Source of the DNA: Roseivivax jejudonensis
GTDB taxonomy: Bacteria > Pseudomonadota > Alphaproteobacteria > Rhodobacterales > Rhodobacteraceae
Direction of reading: 5' to 3'
NCBI RefSeq assembly: GCF_900172265.1
Contig: NZ_FWFK01000001.1
Coordinates: forward strand, 372,001-436,000
DNA: 64,000 bases
A model generated the notes under the pieces. It searched no databases, had not been told where the DNA came from, and saw only the letters and a program-made list of their open reading frames with translations. Of the stretch, positions 51,535 to 60,122 are shown piece by piece (the stretch's first letter is position 1; each line of letters starts with the position of its first letter). The translations under genes and the position numbers were made by a program.

Positions 51535-52041
51535 TCAGTCGTCGCCGCCGCGTGCGCGCTCGCGGAGCAGCTCGCGGGCCGCGCGCATCTCCTCGCGCGT
51601 GAGCCCGCCGCTATCGTCGCTGTCCAACCGCTCGAACAGCGCACCCCGGTTCGGACGGTTTTCCATCTCGTCGAGGCTGATCGACCCGCTGTCGTCGGCG
51701 TCGAGTCGCGCGAGCATGCGCTGGGCGCGTGCCTCCCGGCGGCGCGTCTCCTGCGCCTCCGCGTAGGCCACCATTTCCTCCGCGGTCACCGCGCCATCGC
51801 CATCGGCGTCCATCGCCGCGAACCGGGCCGCCGCAGGATTCTCGAACTCCTCGAGGCTGACTTCTCCGTCGCCGTCTACGTCGAGCCGGCCGAAGCCGCC
51901 ACGCGCGGACCCGGCGCCATGCGCGCCATGATGCCAGCCAGCGCGGTCGCCGCCCCGATCACGGGCATCCGCTGCGCCTGCCACCAGCGCGGTCGCCGCC
52001 ACCAGCGCCGCCGCACCGATCAGTCTCGTCATGGTTCTCAT
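51535..52041 (-). CDS. Exported EF-hand calcium-binding protein
   Basis: 168 residues with a signal peptide (about 1-26, VAATALVAGAADA) and a His-rich linker (AGWHHGAHGAGSARGG). Four EF-hand loops are readable: DVDGDGEVSLEEF, DADGDGAVTAEEM, DADDSGSISLDEM, DSDDSGGLTREEM, each with Asp at 1, 3, 5 and Glu at 12. It should bind calcium in the periplasm or outside. It lies 94 bases upstream of the sigma factor on the same strand and may be its sensor input or regulon member. Two starts, ATG 52041 and ATG 52032, are possible. Confidence 0.88.
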   Translation of the reverse strand: MRTMTRLIGAAALVAATALVAGAADARDRGGDRAGWHHGAHGAGSARGGFGRLDVDGDGEVSLEEFENPAAARFAAMDADGDGAVTAEEMVAYAEAQETRRREARAQRMLARLDADDSGSISLDEMENRPNRGALFERLDSDDSGGLTREEMRAARELLRERARGGDD

Positions 52042-52271
52042 CCGTCCTGTCCTTTGCCTGTGGATCGATAGTCACGGGCCGCGAGCCTTGCGCCGACGGT
52101 CCTGATCGATCACACGTGATGCGGCGGCTTTTCCGTCGCCGCCCGCGCGCCTAGATGTCATCACGGGCGTGTGAGACTGTGCGCGACACGCCGCCGCAAG
52201 GACATCGCGCCACCTTCCGCAGCGTCGCGCGGGAGATCACTTAGACGGTCGTGGACAACCAGAGGTGAGCC

Positions 52272-52682
52272 ATGAGCCCCGAGACCGGCACGACATCCGA
52301 CAGCCGCGCGCCGCGCGAGACATGGCCCGCGCTGATGCGCGGCTGGCGCCGGCGCTGCCCTTCCTGCGGCACGGGCCCCATGCTGCGCGGGTATCTCAAG
52401 GTGCGCGACACCTGCCCGGTCTGCCGCGAACCCCTGCATCACCATCGCGCGGATGATGGACCGGCCTATCTCACGATCCTGATCGTCGGGCACCTGATGG
52501 CGCCGCTCCTGCTCTTGGTGTTCGAGACGTGGCGTCCCGAGCCACTGACCCTGTTCACGATATTCGCGGTCGGCTGCCTTGCCCTGACGCTTTACCTCCT
52601 GCCGCGCTTCAAGGGCGCGATCGTCGCGTTCCAGTGGGCGCGCTACATGCATGGCTTCGGCGAGACACGCGCGAGCAGCTGA
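52272..52682 (+). CDS. DUF983-family membrane protein
   Basis: 136 residues. A zinc-ribbon-like head (RCPSCGTGPMLRGYLKVRDT and CPVCREPLHHH, two CxxC pairs) is followed by DDGPAYLTILIVGHLMAP and two membrane helices, the full DUF983 pattern. Function unknown, perhaps linked to cytochrome oxidase or membrane protein assembly. It is followed by a NUDIX gene after 24 bases. Confidence 0.88.
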   Translation: MSPETGTTSDSRAPRETWPALMRGWRRRCPSCGTGPMLRGYLKVRDTCPVCREPLHHHRADDGPAYLTILIVGHLMAPLLLLVFETWRPEPLTLFTIFAVGCLALTLYLLPRFKGAIVAFQWARYMHGFGETRASS

Positions 52683-52706
52683 CCGACAGGAGGCGGACGA
52701 CCGACG

Positions 52707-53411
52707 ATGACAACGCCCGGCGAGTCCGCCATCCGCGATGCCGCGACGGTGATCGTCCTGCGGGACCGCGCGACACGTCCGCGCGTGCTGATGGGCCAGC
52801 GCGGCGCCAAGGCGGTTTTCATGCCGAACAAGGTCGTCTTTCCCGGCGGCGCGGTCGATCCCACCGATGCGGACGTGCCGCTTGCGCGCGCGGTTTCCCC
52901 TCTCTGTGCCGGACGGCTGGCCGAGGATGCGGCGCCCGGCCACGCCCACGTGCTGGCCGTCGCGGCGATCCGCGAACTCTTCGAAGAGACCGGGCAGATC
53001 CTGGGACAGCGCGGCGACTGGGCCGGACCGCCCCCCGCCGACTGGCGCGACTTTGCTGCGACGGGACACGTTCCCGACGCCAGCGCGCTTCAGTTCGTGT
53101 TTCGCGCGATCACGCCGCCGGGCCGCCCGCGCCGGTTCGATGCCCGGTTCTTTCTCGTCGATGCCGAGGCGCTCGCGAGCGATCCCGACGATTTCTCGGC
53201 GGCGTCCGACGAGCTGTCGCACCTGCAGTGGATCGCGCTCGACGAGGTGCGCGCCCACGACATGCCGTTCATCACCGAGGTCGTGCTGGCCGAGGTCGCG
53301 GCCCGCGCCAAAGCGGCGGATCCGCCCGACAGCGTGCCCTTCTTCCGCAACGACGACGAAGAGAGCCTGTTTCTTCGGCTGGGGCGCCGCGGGCCGCTGT
53401 CGGGCCGCTGA
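52707..53411 (+). CDS. NUDIX hydrolase
   Basis: 234 residues. The Nudix box is split over a longer insert: FPGGAVDPTDADVPLARA, then AAIRELFEETGQILG, where RELFEETG supplies the metal-binding Glu residues. The insert of about 30 residues and overall length fit NUDT7/NUDT19-like or coenzyme-A pyrophosphatase-type members. C-terminal HLQWIALDEVRAHDMPFITE is typical of the family. It should cut a nucleoside diphosphate-linked compound; substrate not predictable. Confidence 0.85.
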   Translation: MTTPGESAIRDAATVIVLRDRATRPRVLMGQRGAKAVFMPNKVVFPGGAVDPTDADVPLARAVSPLCAGRLAEDAAPGHAHVLAVAAIRELFEETGQILGQRGDWAGPPPADWRDFAATGHVPDASALQFVFRAITPPGRPRRFDARFFLVDAEALASDPDDFSAASDELSHLQWIALDEVRAHDMPFITEVVLAEVAARAKAADPPDSVPFFRNDDEESLFLRLGRRGPLSGR

Positions 53412-53437
53412 GCGCGGCCCGGCACCGTCGAACGGGA

Positions 53438-54619
53438 TCAGACTTCTTTCTTGAGCGCCTCGGCGAGGTCTGTTCGCTCCCACGAGAACCCGCCGTCGGC
53501 ATCGGGCTCGCGGCCGAAATGTCCGTAGGCGGCGGTGCGCTCGTAGATCGGCCTGTTGAGATCGAGATGCGTGCGGATACCGCGCGGCGTCAGGTCGATC
53601 ACTTTCGGGATCGCCGCTTCGATCGCCGCGGGGTCGACCGCCCCGGTGCCGTGCGTGTCGGCATAGATCGACAGCGGCCGCGCGACGCCGATGGCGTAGG
53701 ACAGCTGGATCGTGCACCGCTCCGCAAGGCCGGCCGCCACGACGTTCTTGGCGAGATAGCGCGCGACATAGGCGGCCGAGCGGTCCACCTTGGACGGATC
53801 CTTGCCCGAGAACGCGCCGCCGCCATGCGGAGCCGCGCCGCCGTAGGTGTCGACGATGATCTTCCGGCCGGTCAGGCCCGCATCGCCGTCCGGTCCGCCG
53901 ATCACGAAGGTGCCCGTCGGGTTAACCCACCACTCGCAGTCCGGGGTGATCCAGTCGGCCGGGAGCACCTCGCGGATGTAGGGCTCCACGATGCCGCGGA
54001 TGTCCTCTGATGTCTGCGCCTCGTCGAGGTGCTGGGTCGACAGCACGATCTGCGTGACACCGACCGGCTTGCCGTTCTCGTAGCGCACGGTCAGCTGCGA
54101 TTTCGCGTCCGGGCCGAGAAGCGGCTCGGCCCCCGACTTGCGGGCCTCCGCCAGCCGAAGCAGGATCTTGTGCGCGAACAGGATCGGCGCCGGCATCAGC
54201 GCGTCGGTCTCGTTCGTCGCGTAGCCGAACATGATCCCCTGGTCGCCGGCGCCCTCGTCGCCGCGCTCGCCCGTGACGCCCTGCGCGATATGCGCCGACT
54301 GCTCGTGCAGCAGGTTCGTGATCTCGCAGGTGGCGTGGTGAAACTTGTCCTGGCTGTAGCCGATGTCCTTGATGCAGGCGCGCGCGATGTCCGGGATCCG
54401 ATCCATGTACGCGCGCAGCTTGTCCTGGTCGGTCAGTCCGATCTCCCCGCCGATCACGACACGGTTCGTGGTCGCGAAGGTCTCACACGCGACACGGGCG
54501 AGCGGATCCTCGGCCAGAAGCGCGTCGAGCACCGCGTCGGAGATGCGGTCGCACACCTTGTCCGGGTGGCCCTCCGAGACGGATTCCGACGTGAAGTAAT
54601 AGGACTGCCGAGTGGTCAT
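53438..54619 (-). CDS. metK: S-adenosylmethionine synthetase
   Basis: 393 residues from ATG 54617-54619. The start is fixed by the riboswitch, whose GGAGC ribosome site lies six bases upstream; an in-frame start at 54649 would lie inside the RNA element. Signatures are [15 protein letters not shown] (N-terminal), [12 protein letters not shown] (about 117-128, methionine/ATP site), [20 protein letters not shown] and [13 protein letters not shown]. It makes SAM from methionine and ATP. Expression is likely controlled at translation by the adjoining SAM/SAH riboswitch. Confidence 0.97.
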   Translation of the reverse strand: MTTRQSYYFTSESVSEGHPDKVCDRISDAVLDALLAEDPLARVACETFATTNRVVIGGEIGLTDQDKLRAYMDRIPDIARACIKDIGYSQDKFHHATCEITNLLHEQSAHIAQGVTGERGDEGAGDQGIMFGYATNETDALMPAPILFAHKILLRLAEARKSGAEPLLGPDAKSQLTVRYENGKPVGVTQIVLSTQHLDEAQTSEDIRGIVEPYIREVLPADWITPDCEWWVNPTGTFVIGGPDGDAGLTGRKIIVDTYGGAAPHGGGAFSGKDPSKVDRSAAYVARYLAKNVVAAGLAERCTIQLSYAIGVARPLSIYADTHGTGAVDPAAIEAAIPKVIDLTPRGIRTHLDLNRPIYERTAAYGHFGREPDADGGFSWERTDLAEALKKEV

Positions 54620-54625
54620 GAAGAT

Positions 54626-54670
54626 TGCTCCGTTGGGTACGTCCGCCACGCCAGGAAGCCGTTGTGACGG
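54626..54670 (-). promoter_or_regulatory. SAM/SAH riboswitch in the metK leader
   Basis: The reverse strand reads CCGTCAC-AACGGCTTCCTGGC-GTGGCGG, a 7-bp P1 stem (54670-54664 with its partner) closing the conserved AACGGCTTCCTGGC loop, then after a linker GGAGCA (54631-54626), which is the ribosome site and forms the pseudoknot. This matches the SAM/SAH riboswitch consensus as I remember it, found upstream of metK in Rhodobacterales. Ligand binding hides the ribosome site and lowers metK translation. Confidence 0.88.
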
Positions 54671-54687
54671 GAATTGGCGGATCAGCG

Positions 54688-56211
54688 CTATCCCCTGCCC
54701 GGACCGGCGTCAATGCGGCTTGACAGCGGCGCGCGGAGGGCGAGTCCGGCCAGCAACGCGAGCAGCGCGACAAGTGCCGGCCAGTCGCCGGTCCGGCTGT
54801 AGAGTGTCGCCGGCCCCGCCGGCGGCAACGGGTGATCGACATGGCCCGCCTGCCCCAGCGGCAGCGCTGCGAGAACCCGCCCGCCACTGTCGATGACCGC
54901 CGAAACCCCCGTGTTGGCCGCCCGAAGCAGCGGCAGTCCGGTCTCGATCGCGCGCATCCGCGCCTGAGCAAGGTGCTGGTACGGGCCCGAAAAGGTGCCG
55001 AACCACGCGTCGTTCGTGAGTTGCAGAAGCATCTCCGGCCGCGCCGGTGCGCCCGTCACATCCTGCGGAAACACCGCCTCGTAGCAGATCAGCGGAAGCG
55101 CGGCGCCGAGCGCCCCGAGATCGAGCAGCCGCGGCCCCGGGCCCGGCGAGTAGCCGCCCTCGGCCCGCGCGGCGAGGCCGGAGACCTCGATATGCTCGAA
55201 GAGCCAGCGCGCCGGCATGTATTCCCCGAACGGCACGAGGTGATGCTTGTCGTAGACGTCGACGATGCCGCCTTGCGGTCCGATCGTGACCGCCGAGTTG
55301 AACCAGCGGCCGTCCTCTTCGCGCTGGATTCCGACGACGACCGGTGCCCCCCGGGCCGCCTCCTCGACGATCGCGAGCGCCTCACCGGCATTGTCGAGCA
55401 GCATCGGCAGCGCCGTTTCCGGCCACACGATCAGGTCGGGGCGCGGCGCCGCCGCCGTCGCCGCCACTTGCCGTTCGAAATAGACCGGCACCATGTCCCG
55501 GCGCCACTTGAGGTGCTGGGGCGCGTTGGGCTGCACCAGCCGGACGACCGGGCGCCCGTCGAGATCGTCGGGTGGCGGTGCCAGGAGCGCGCCCCCGCCC
55601 AGCATCAGAACCACGCCAGCGATCGCGCCTCCGCCGATGCGCCAGTCGCGTCGTGCAAGAGCGTGCCCGCCGAGCGCCGCGACCGTGAGCGCGGCAAGGG
55701 TCAGGCCGTGCGATCCGACGAACGCGGCCCAGTGCGCGGCCGGACTCGGGCTCCAGACGTAGCCGACGAGGCCCCAGGGAAATCCGGTGAGCACGTAGGC
55801 GCGCGCCATCTCCGACAGCGCCCAGAGCGGAACCACCAGCGCCGGGCGACCAATTCGCCACGCCAGCCATGCCGGCACCGCCCAGAAGAGCGCGAGCCCC
55901 CCCGCAAGACCGGCCAGGCCGAACGGCGCCATCCAGCCGGTCAGCGCGGCATCGACAAGAAACGGCTCGACGATCCAATGCAGCGACAAACCGAAATACC
56001 CGGCGCCGAAGACCCACGCCGTCCAGCCGGCCTCGGCCGGTCGCTGGGCGAAACGGATCAGCACGAAGAACAGGACGAGCGCGGCAAGCGCGAGCGGCCA
56101 GAGATCCGCCGGTGCCTGTCCCAGGGCAAACAACGCGCCGAGCGCGAGCGCGGCGCCAAGCCGCTGGCGACGGGACAGGTGCGGCGCTCCGGCCGCCGCG
56201 ACGTCAGTCAT
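54688..56211 (-). CDS. lnt: Apolipoprotein N-acyltransferase
   Basis: 507 residues from ATG 56209-56211. Six or more membrane helices in the first 210 residues lead to a nitrilase-like domain with the Glu-Lys-Cys triad: [15 protein letters not shown] (Glu), [16 protein letters not shown] (Lys), LICYEAVFP (Cys). It adds the third acyl chain to lipoproteins at the periplasmic face. The start overlaps the corC stop by eight bases, so corC and lnt are co-transcribed. Confidence 0.95.
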   Translation of the reverse strand: MTDVAAAGAPHLSRRQRLGAALALGALFALGQAPADLWPLALAALVLFFVLIRFAQRPAEAGWTAWVFGAGYFGLSLHWIVEPFLVDAALTGWMAPFGLAGLAGGLALFWAVPAWLAWRIGRPALVVPLWALSEMARAYVLTGFPWGLVGYVWSPSPAAHWAAFVGSHGLTLAALTVAALGGHALARRDWRIGGGAIAGVVLMLGGGALLAPPPDDLDGRPVVRLVQPNAPQHLKWRRDMVPVYFERQVAATAAAPRPDLIVWPETALPMLLDNAGEALAIVEEAARGAPVVVGIQREEDGRWFNSAVTIGPQGGIVDVYDKHHLVPFGEYMPARWLFEHIEVSGLAARAEGGYSPGPGPRLLDLGALGAALPLICYEAVFPQDVTGAPARPEMLLQLTNDAWFGTFSGPYQHLAQARMRAIETGLPLLRAANTGVSAVIDSGGRVLAALPLGQAGHVDHPLPPAGPATLYSRTGDWPALVALLALLAGLALRAPLSSRIDAGPGRG

Positions 56212-57151
56212 TCTCCGGGCGGGATCCCACCTGCACGTGCGTGCGCGTCGCGGCGGCCGCGGTTCCGGGCGCGCCGGGCAGGCGCACGCGCATCCGCTTG
56301 ATGCGGCGGGGGTCGGCGTCGACGACTTCGAACTCGACACCGCCGGGATGCGGCACGACCTCGCCGCGGGCCGGCACGTGGCCCGCGAGCATGAACACGA
56401 GCCCGCCCAGCGTATCGATCTCCTCGCCGTCCACGTCCTCGTGGTCGGTCAGGTCGAAGCCGATTTCGGCCTCGAACTCCTCCAGCGGGGTCTTCGACAG
56501 CGCAAGGTAGCATCCCGTCCGCTCGAGCGTGAAATTGCGCTCCTCGTCGGTATCGTGCTCGTCCTCGATCTGGCCGATGACCTGCTCGATCAGGTCCTCG
56601 ATTGTGACGAGTCCGTCGACGCCGCCGTATTCGTCGATCACGAGGGCCATGTGCCGCCGCTCGGTCTGCATCTTCGTCAGGAGCACCCCGATCGGCATCG
56701 AGGGCGGCACGAAGAGAAGCGGGCGCAGCAGACGTTTCAGGTTGAAACGGGTGTCGCGGCCGTTGAAGCCGTGCTTCAGCGCGAAGTCCTTGAGGTGCGC
56801 CATGCCGATCGGCGTGTCGAGCGTGCCGGCGTAAACCGGCAGCCGCGTCAGGCCGCTTTCGCGAAAGACCTGAACGAGATCGTCACGGGTAATCGTGTCG
56901 GGCACGGCGATGATGTCGGCCTTGGGGATGGACACGTCCTCCACCCGCATGCGGCGAAGGTTTCCAAGGCCCAGGAGCCCCTCGCGAGAGGTCTCGCCCC
57001 CGGAGCCTGCCTCGTCCTCGTCCTCTTCGCCTGCGGCCCCGAACCCGAAGAAGCGGCGGAAGAAGCCGCCGTCGCCGTGGTCGCCGTTTAACTCGGCGTC
57101 CGTCTCCTGCGCGCCCTGCGCCGCGCGAGACGAGTCGTCGCTGTCACCCAT
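56204..57151 (-). CDS. CorC/HlyC-type CBS-domain protein
   Basis: 315 residues from ATG 57149-57151. An acidic head (GEEDEDEAGSGGETSREG) is followed by two CBS domains (MRVEDVSIPKADIIAVPDTI; VPPSMPIGVLLTKMQTERRH and DEYGGVDGLVTIEDLIEQVI) and a CorC_HlyC transporter-associated domain at the end (VDGEEIDTLGGLVFMLAGHV). No membrane domain is present, so it is the short type found beside ybeY and lnt. The role, perhaps ion or magnesium homeostasis, is unsettled. It overlaps ybeY by eight bases. Confidence 0.9.
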   Translation of the reverse strand: MGDSDDSSRAAQGAQETDAELNGDHGDGGFFRRFFGFGAAGEEDEDEAGSGGETSREGLLGLGNLRRMRVEDVSIPKADIIAVPDTITRDDLVQVFRESGLTRLPVYAGTLDTPIGMAHLKDFALKHGFNGRDTRFNLKRLLRPLLFVPPSMPIGVLLTKMQTERRHMALVIDEYGGVDGLVTIEDLIEQVIGQIEDEHDTDEERNFTLERTGCYLALSKTPLEEFEAEIGFDLTDHEDVDGEEIDTLGGLVFMLAGHVPARGEVVPHPGGVEFEVVDADPRRIKRMRVRLPGAPGTAAAATRTHVQVGSRPEND

Positions 57152-57677
57152 CTGTCCTAATCTGTCCTGTCTGACCAAGGGCGCCCTGCCCTCCTTCGGC
57201 ATATGGGTCGGGCACACCCAGTTTGCAAAGTATGTCAGTCTCGAGCCGTTCCATCAATGCGGCGTCGCCATCGCGCTCGTGATCGTAGCCTAGAAGATGC
57301 AACACCCCGTGAACGATCAGGTGGATCACGTGATCGATCACCGGGCGCCCCGCCGCCTCGGCCTCCCGGGCGCAGGTGCCCCACGCGATGGCGATATCGC
57401 CAAGCTCGCCCGGCTCCGGCGCGTCGGGCGTATCGCCCTCCGACTCGGCCCCGCGTTCTTCTGTCGGCCAGCTCAGCACGTTGGTCGGGGCCGGCCGACC
57501 CCGGAACGCGCCGTTCAGCGAGGCGATGCGGGCGTCGTCGCAGCCCAGGACCACGATCTCGTACGCACCGGTGTCGAGCCCGAGATGCCCCAGCGTGGCC
57601 TCGGCCGACCGCTCCGCGATGACGGGCAGGTCCGCGTCCTCCCAGTCGACCGCCTCGATGACCGTATCGGTCAGCAT
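57144..57677 (-). CDS. ybeY: Endoribonuclease YbeY (rRNA maturation)
   Basis: 177 residues from ATG 57675-57677. The zinc motif HGVLHLLGYDHE (H-x3-H-x5-H) defines the family; TNVLSWPTEERG and LGDIAIAWGTC are the preceding conserved segments. An insert of about 20 acidic residues (AESEGDTPDAPEPGEL) is usual in alphaproteobacteria. It processes 16S rRNA and aids ribosome quality control. It overlaps corC and follows phoH after 76 bases. Confidence 0.95.
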   Translation of the reverse strand: MLTDTVIEAVDWEDADLPVIAERSAEATLGHLGLDTGAYEIVVLGCDDARIASLNGAFRGRPAPTNVLSWPTEERGAESEGDTPDAPEPGELGDIAIAWGTCAREAEAAGRPVIDHVIHLIVHGVLHLLGYDHERDGDAALMERLETDILCKLGVPDPYAEGGQGALGQTGQIRTDG

Positions 57678-57753
57678 GGCGCGGCCAGGCCCCCGCACCT
57701 CGGAATCGTTAGGCCGGCCGGCACGCGCCGGTCCGGCGCAGCGGCGACTCTGG

Positions 57754-58734
57754 TCATCCCGCCTCCGCGTCCTTGTCGTAGGCGTCGATGATCTTGGCCA
57801 CCAACGGATGCCGGACGACATCGCGCGCGGTGAAATAGTTGAACGAGATCTTCTCGATGTTCGACAGCAGCCTCTCGGCGTCGCGCAGGCCGGACTGCAC
57901 GCCGCGCGGCAGGTCGACCTGGCTGCGGTCGCCGGTGATGACCATGCGCGACCCTTCGCCCAGACGGGTGAGGAACATCTTCATCTGCATCGAGGTCGCG
58001 TTCTGTGCCTCGTCGAGGACCACGAAAGCATGGCTCAGCGTGCGGCCACGCATGAAGGCGAGGGGCGCGATCTCGACCGTCTTCTCCTCCATCATCCGGG
58101 CCAATTGCTTGCCCGGCAGGAAGTCGTTGAGCGCGTCGTAGAGCGGCTGCATGTAGGGATCGACCTTGTCCTTCATGTCGCCGGGCAGGAAACCGAGCCG
58201 TTCGCCCGCCTCCACCGCCGGGCGCGACAGGATGATCTTGTCGACGTGACCCTGGATGAACATGTTCACGCCCACCGCGACTGCGAGGTAGGTCTTGCCG
58301 GTGCCCGCCGGGCCGATGCCGAAGGCGAGCTCGTTCTCGTAGAGCGACCGCACGTAGGCCTTCTGCGCCTCGGTCCGCGGCTCGATCAGCTTCTTGCGGG
58401 TCTTGATCTCGATTCGGTCGCCGGGCCCGAACATGTCGAGCTGGCTGCCGGTCGTCTCGGCGCCGTCTGCCATGCGGAACTCGCGGTCGATGTCGCCGCG
58501 GTTCACGCTCTTGCCCTGCTCCAGCCGCTGATACAGCGCCTGAAGCACCTCGGAGGCTTCCGCCTGCGCCGCGGCCTCGCCGTGGATCGCGAGGAGATTG
58601 CCTCGCCGCAGGATCTGCACGCCGAGGCGGGCCTCGATATCGGTGAGGTTGCGATCGAACTCACCGCAAAGCTCGATCAGAAGACGATTGTCGGGAAATT
58701 CCAGGACGGCTTCGGTCAGGGTGCCGGTGCTCAC
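57754..58734 (-). CDS. phoH: PhoH-family ATPase
   Basis: 326 residues from GTG 58732-58734. Walker A is FGIGPAGTGKTYLAV (about 138-152), with DKIILSRPAVEAGERLGFLP, the FVVLDEAQNATSMQMKMFLT Walker B and SRMVITGDRSQVDLP, all PhoH hallmarks. An N-terminal KH-like domain precedes it. It probably acts in RNA metabolism together with the neighbouring YbeY. Confidence 0.95.
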   Translation of the reverse strand: MSTGTLTEAVLEFPDNRLLIELCGEFDRNLTDIEARLGVQILRRGNLLAIHGEAAAQAEASEVLQALYQRLEQGKSVNRGDIDREFRMADGAETTGSQLDMFGPGDRIEIKTRKKLIEPRTEAQKAYVRSLYENELAFGIGPAGTGKTYLAVAVGVNMFIQGHVDKIILSRPAVEAGERLGFLPGDMKDKVDPYMQPLYDALNDFLPGKQLARMMEEKTVEIAPLAFMRGRTLSHAFVVLDEAQNATSMQMKMFLTRLGEGSRMVITGDRSQVDLPRGVQSGLRDAERLLSNIEKISFNYFTARDVVRHPLVAKIIDAYDKDAEAG

Positions 58735-58882
58735 GCAGGTCTCCGGGTTGGACAGGTGCCCGTATCGTCACAAGCCCGGAGGCCGGTGGCAAGGGCGAAG
58801 CGTGTTTCGGCGGTTCGCTGCGACACGAAAACGCCGCGCGAACAGGCTCGCGCGGCGCAGATCGCAGGATGTCGCGGGCCCG

Positions 58883-59197
58883 TCAGTTCGGATCCGGGAT
58901 GTCGGAGCCGCCCTTGAAGTCGCCGGCCGTGTAGGTCGGCGGCGCGACGCCCGAGCAGACCGGCTTGCCGTACTTGTCGAGGCGGTTGACCTGGTAGCCT
59001 TCGACCCCGTCGTCGGCCATCCAGTGATCGCAACCGTCGGGGTCGACCCAGATGCCCCATTGCAGCTCTTTCAGCGAATGGGCGTTGATGCCGCGGTCGA
59101 TCGACTTGTCGGGCGGGTAGCCGCGCAAGCCCTCGTCGACACACGCCGACACGAGCATCGCGGCGCCGAGGACGGCGGAGAGGGTGAGGCGGTTCAT
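58883..59197 (-). CDS. Small lipoprotein with a cysteine-framed motif shared with the OmpA neighbour
   Basis: 104 residues from ATG 59195-59197. A signal with lipobox LVSAC (Cys about 19) leads to a short mature chain whose centre GCDHWMADDGVEGYQVNRLD, then KYGKPVC, has the spacing Cys-x3-Trp-x3-Asp-Gly-x-Glu-Gly-Tyr-x3-Arg-Leu-x6-Cys. The same pattern occurs in the OmpA-like protein encoded 14 bases upstream. The two genes probably form one unit and may act together at the cell envelope. The family name is unknown to me. Confidence 0.75.
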   Translation of the reverse strand: MNRLTLSAVLGAAMLVSACVDEGLRGYPPDKSIDRGINAHSLKELQWGIWVDPDGCDHWMADDGVEGYQVNRLDKYGKPVCSGVAPPTYTAGDFKGGSDIPDPN

Positions 59198-59211
59198 CTG
59201 ACGTCCCCCGG

Positions 59212-59844
59212 TCACTGGTAGCACAGGATTTCGACGCGGCGGTTCTTGGCCATGCCCGCCGCCGAATTGTTCGACGCGACCGGGAGCCGCTCACCGTAGC
59301 CGCGGACATCGACGATGCGCGCGCCCACCTCTCGGCCGATCGCCGCGACCGCGTTGGCGCGATTGTAGCTCAGCCGCATGTTGTACTCGTCCGACGCGCG
59401 GCTGTCGGTGTGCCCGACGATCGCAAAGGCGGTGGCGTCCGAGGCGCGGAAGAACTCCACCAGCCGGGCACGCCCGGCTTTCGACACGCGGTAGCGATCG
59501 GTGGCGAAATACTGGTCGGTGTTCATGACGCCGCAGACGTTCTGCCGGCGGCAGACCGGCACGCCCTGCCGCGTCAGCCGGTTGGAGGCGTAGCCCTCGG
59601 CACCGTCGTCGAGCACCCAGACCTCGCAGCCGTCGGGCGTGAGCGCGACGTTCGGAATGTACTGGCCCTGGTCACGGCCCTGCTGCGACGGCGTGTCCCG
59701 GGTGAAGGCCTGTGCCTGCGCCTCGGACGACGGCAGGACAACAGCGGCCATCCCCAGCGCCGCCACCCCCGACAGCCCCGGGGCGATCGACGCCACGAGG
59801 CTCAGGCCGGCCAGTCCGGCCGCCACTAGGTTGCGAATCCCCAC
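59212..59844 (-). CDS. OmpA-family envelope protein
   Basis: 210 residues from GTG 59842-59844 (GAGGGA seven bases upstream). A signal or anchor helix (about 5-40) ends at SSEAQAQA. The middle carries GCEVWVLDDGAEGYASNRLT, then RQGVPVC, the motif shared with the next lipoprotein. The C-terminus is an OmpA-like peptidoglycan-binding domain (FAIVGHTDSRASDEYNMRLS, YNRANAV, RGYGERLPVASNNSAAGMAK, NRRVEI). It should bind peptidoglycan and link it to the outer membrane. An ATG further upstream would add a region with no signal-like character. Confidence 0.88.
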   Translation of the reverse strand: MGIRNLVAAGLAGLSLVASIAPGLSGVAALGMAAVVLPSSEAQAQAFTRDTPSQQGRDQGQYIPNVALTPDGCEVWVLDDGAEGYASNRLTRQGVPVCRRQNVCGVMNTDQYFATDRYRVSKAGRARLVEFFRASDATAFAIVGHTDSRASDEYNMRLSYNRANAVAAIGREVGARIVDVRGYGERLPVASNNSAAGMAKNRRVEILCYQ

Positions 59845-60122
59845 GTTGAAGTCCCTCGATCTTTGACCTGTCGTTCGGGACCGACGCTCCGGATGCGGCA
59901 GCGGATAGCGGCAGTCCCCATCCCGCGAACAGTGCACGGAATGCCGGGACGGGGAAGGGAAATGTTGCCGGCGTTCCCGGCGGCGCGCCGATGGCAGCAC
60001 GGGGCCGGCATTGGCGCACATGCCCGAACAACGCCGTTTCCCGTGCGGCGCCAATGTACCCCGACAACTGCCGTTGTTCGACCCGCGCTCCGGAGCCGAC
60101 CGGAACGCGCCGCAATTCCGGC

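Noticed and set aside
52161-53717. A 518-codon frame across DUF983, NUDIX and the metK end on the reverse strand
   Set aside because: It runs antisense through two well-supported genes and into a third; its sequence is random-looking and Arg-rich.
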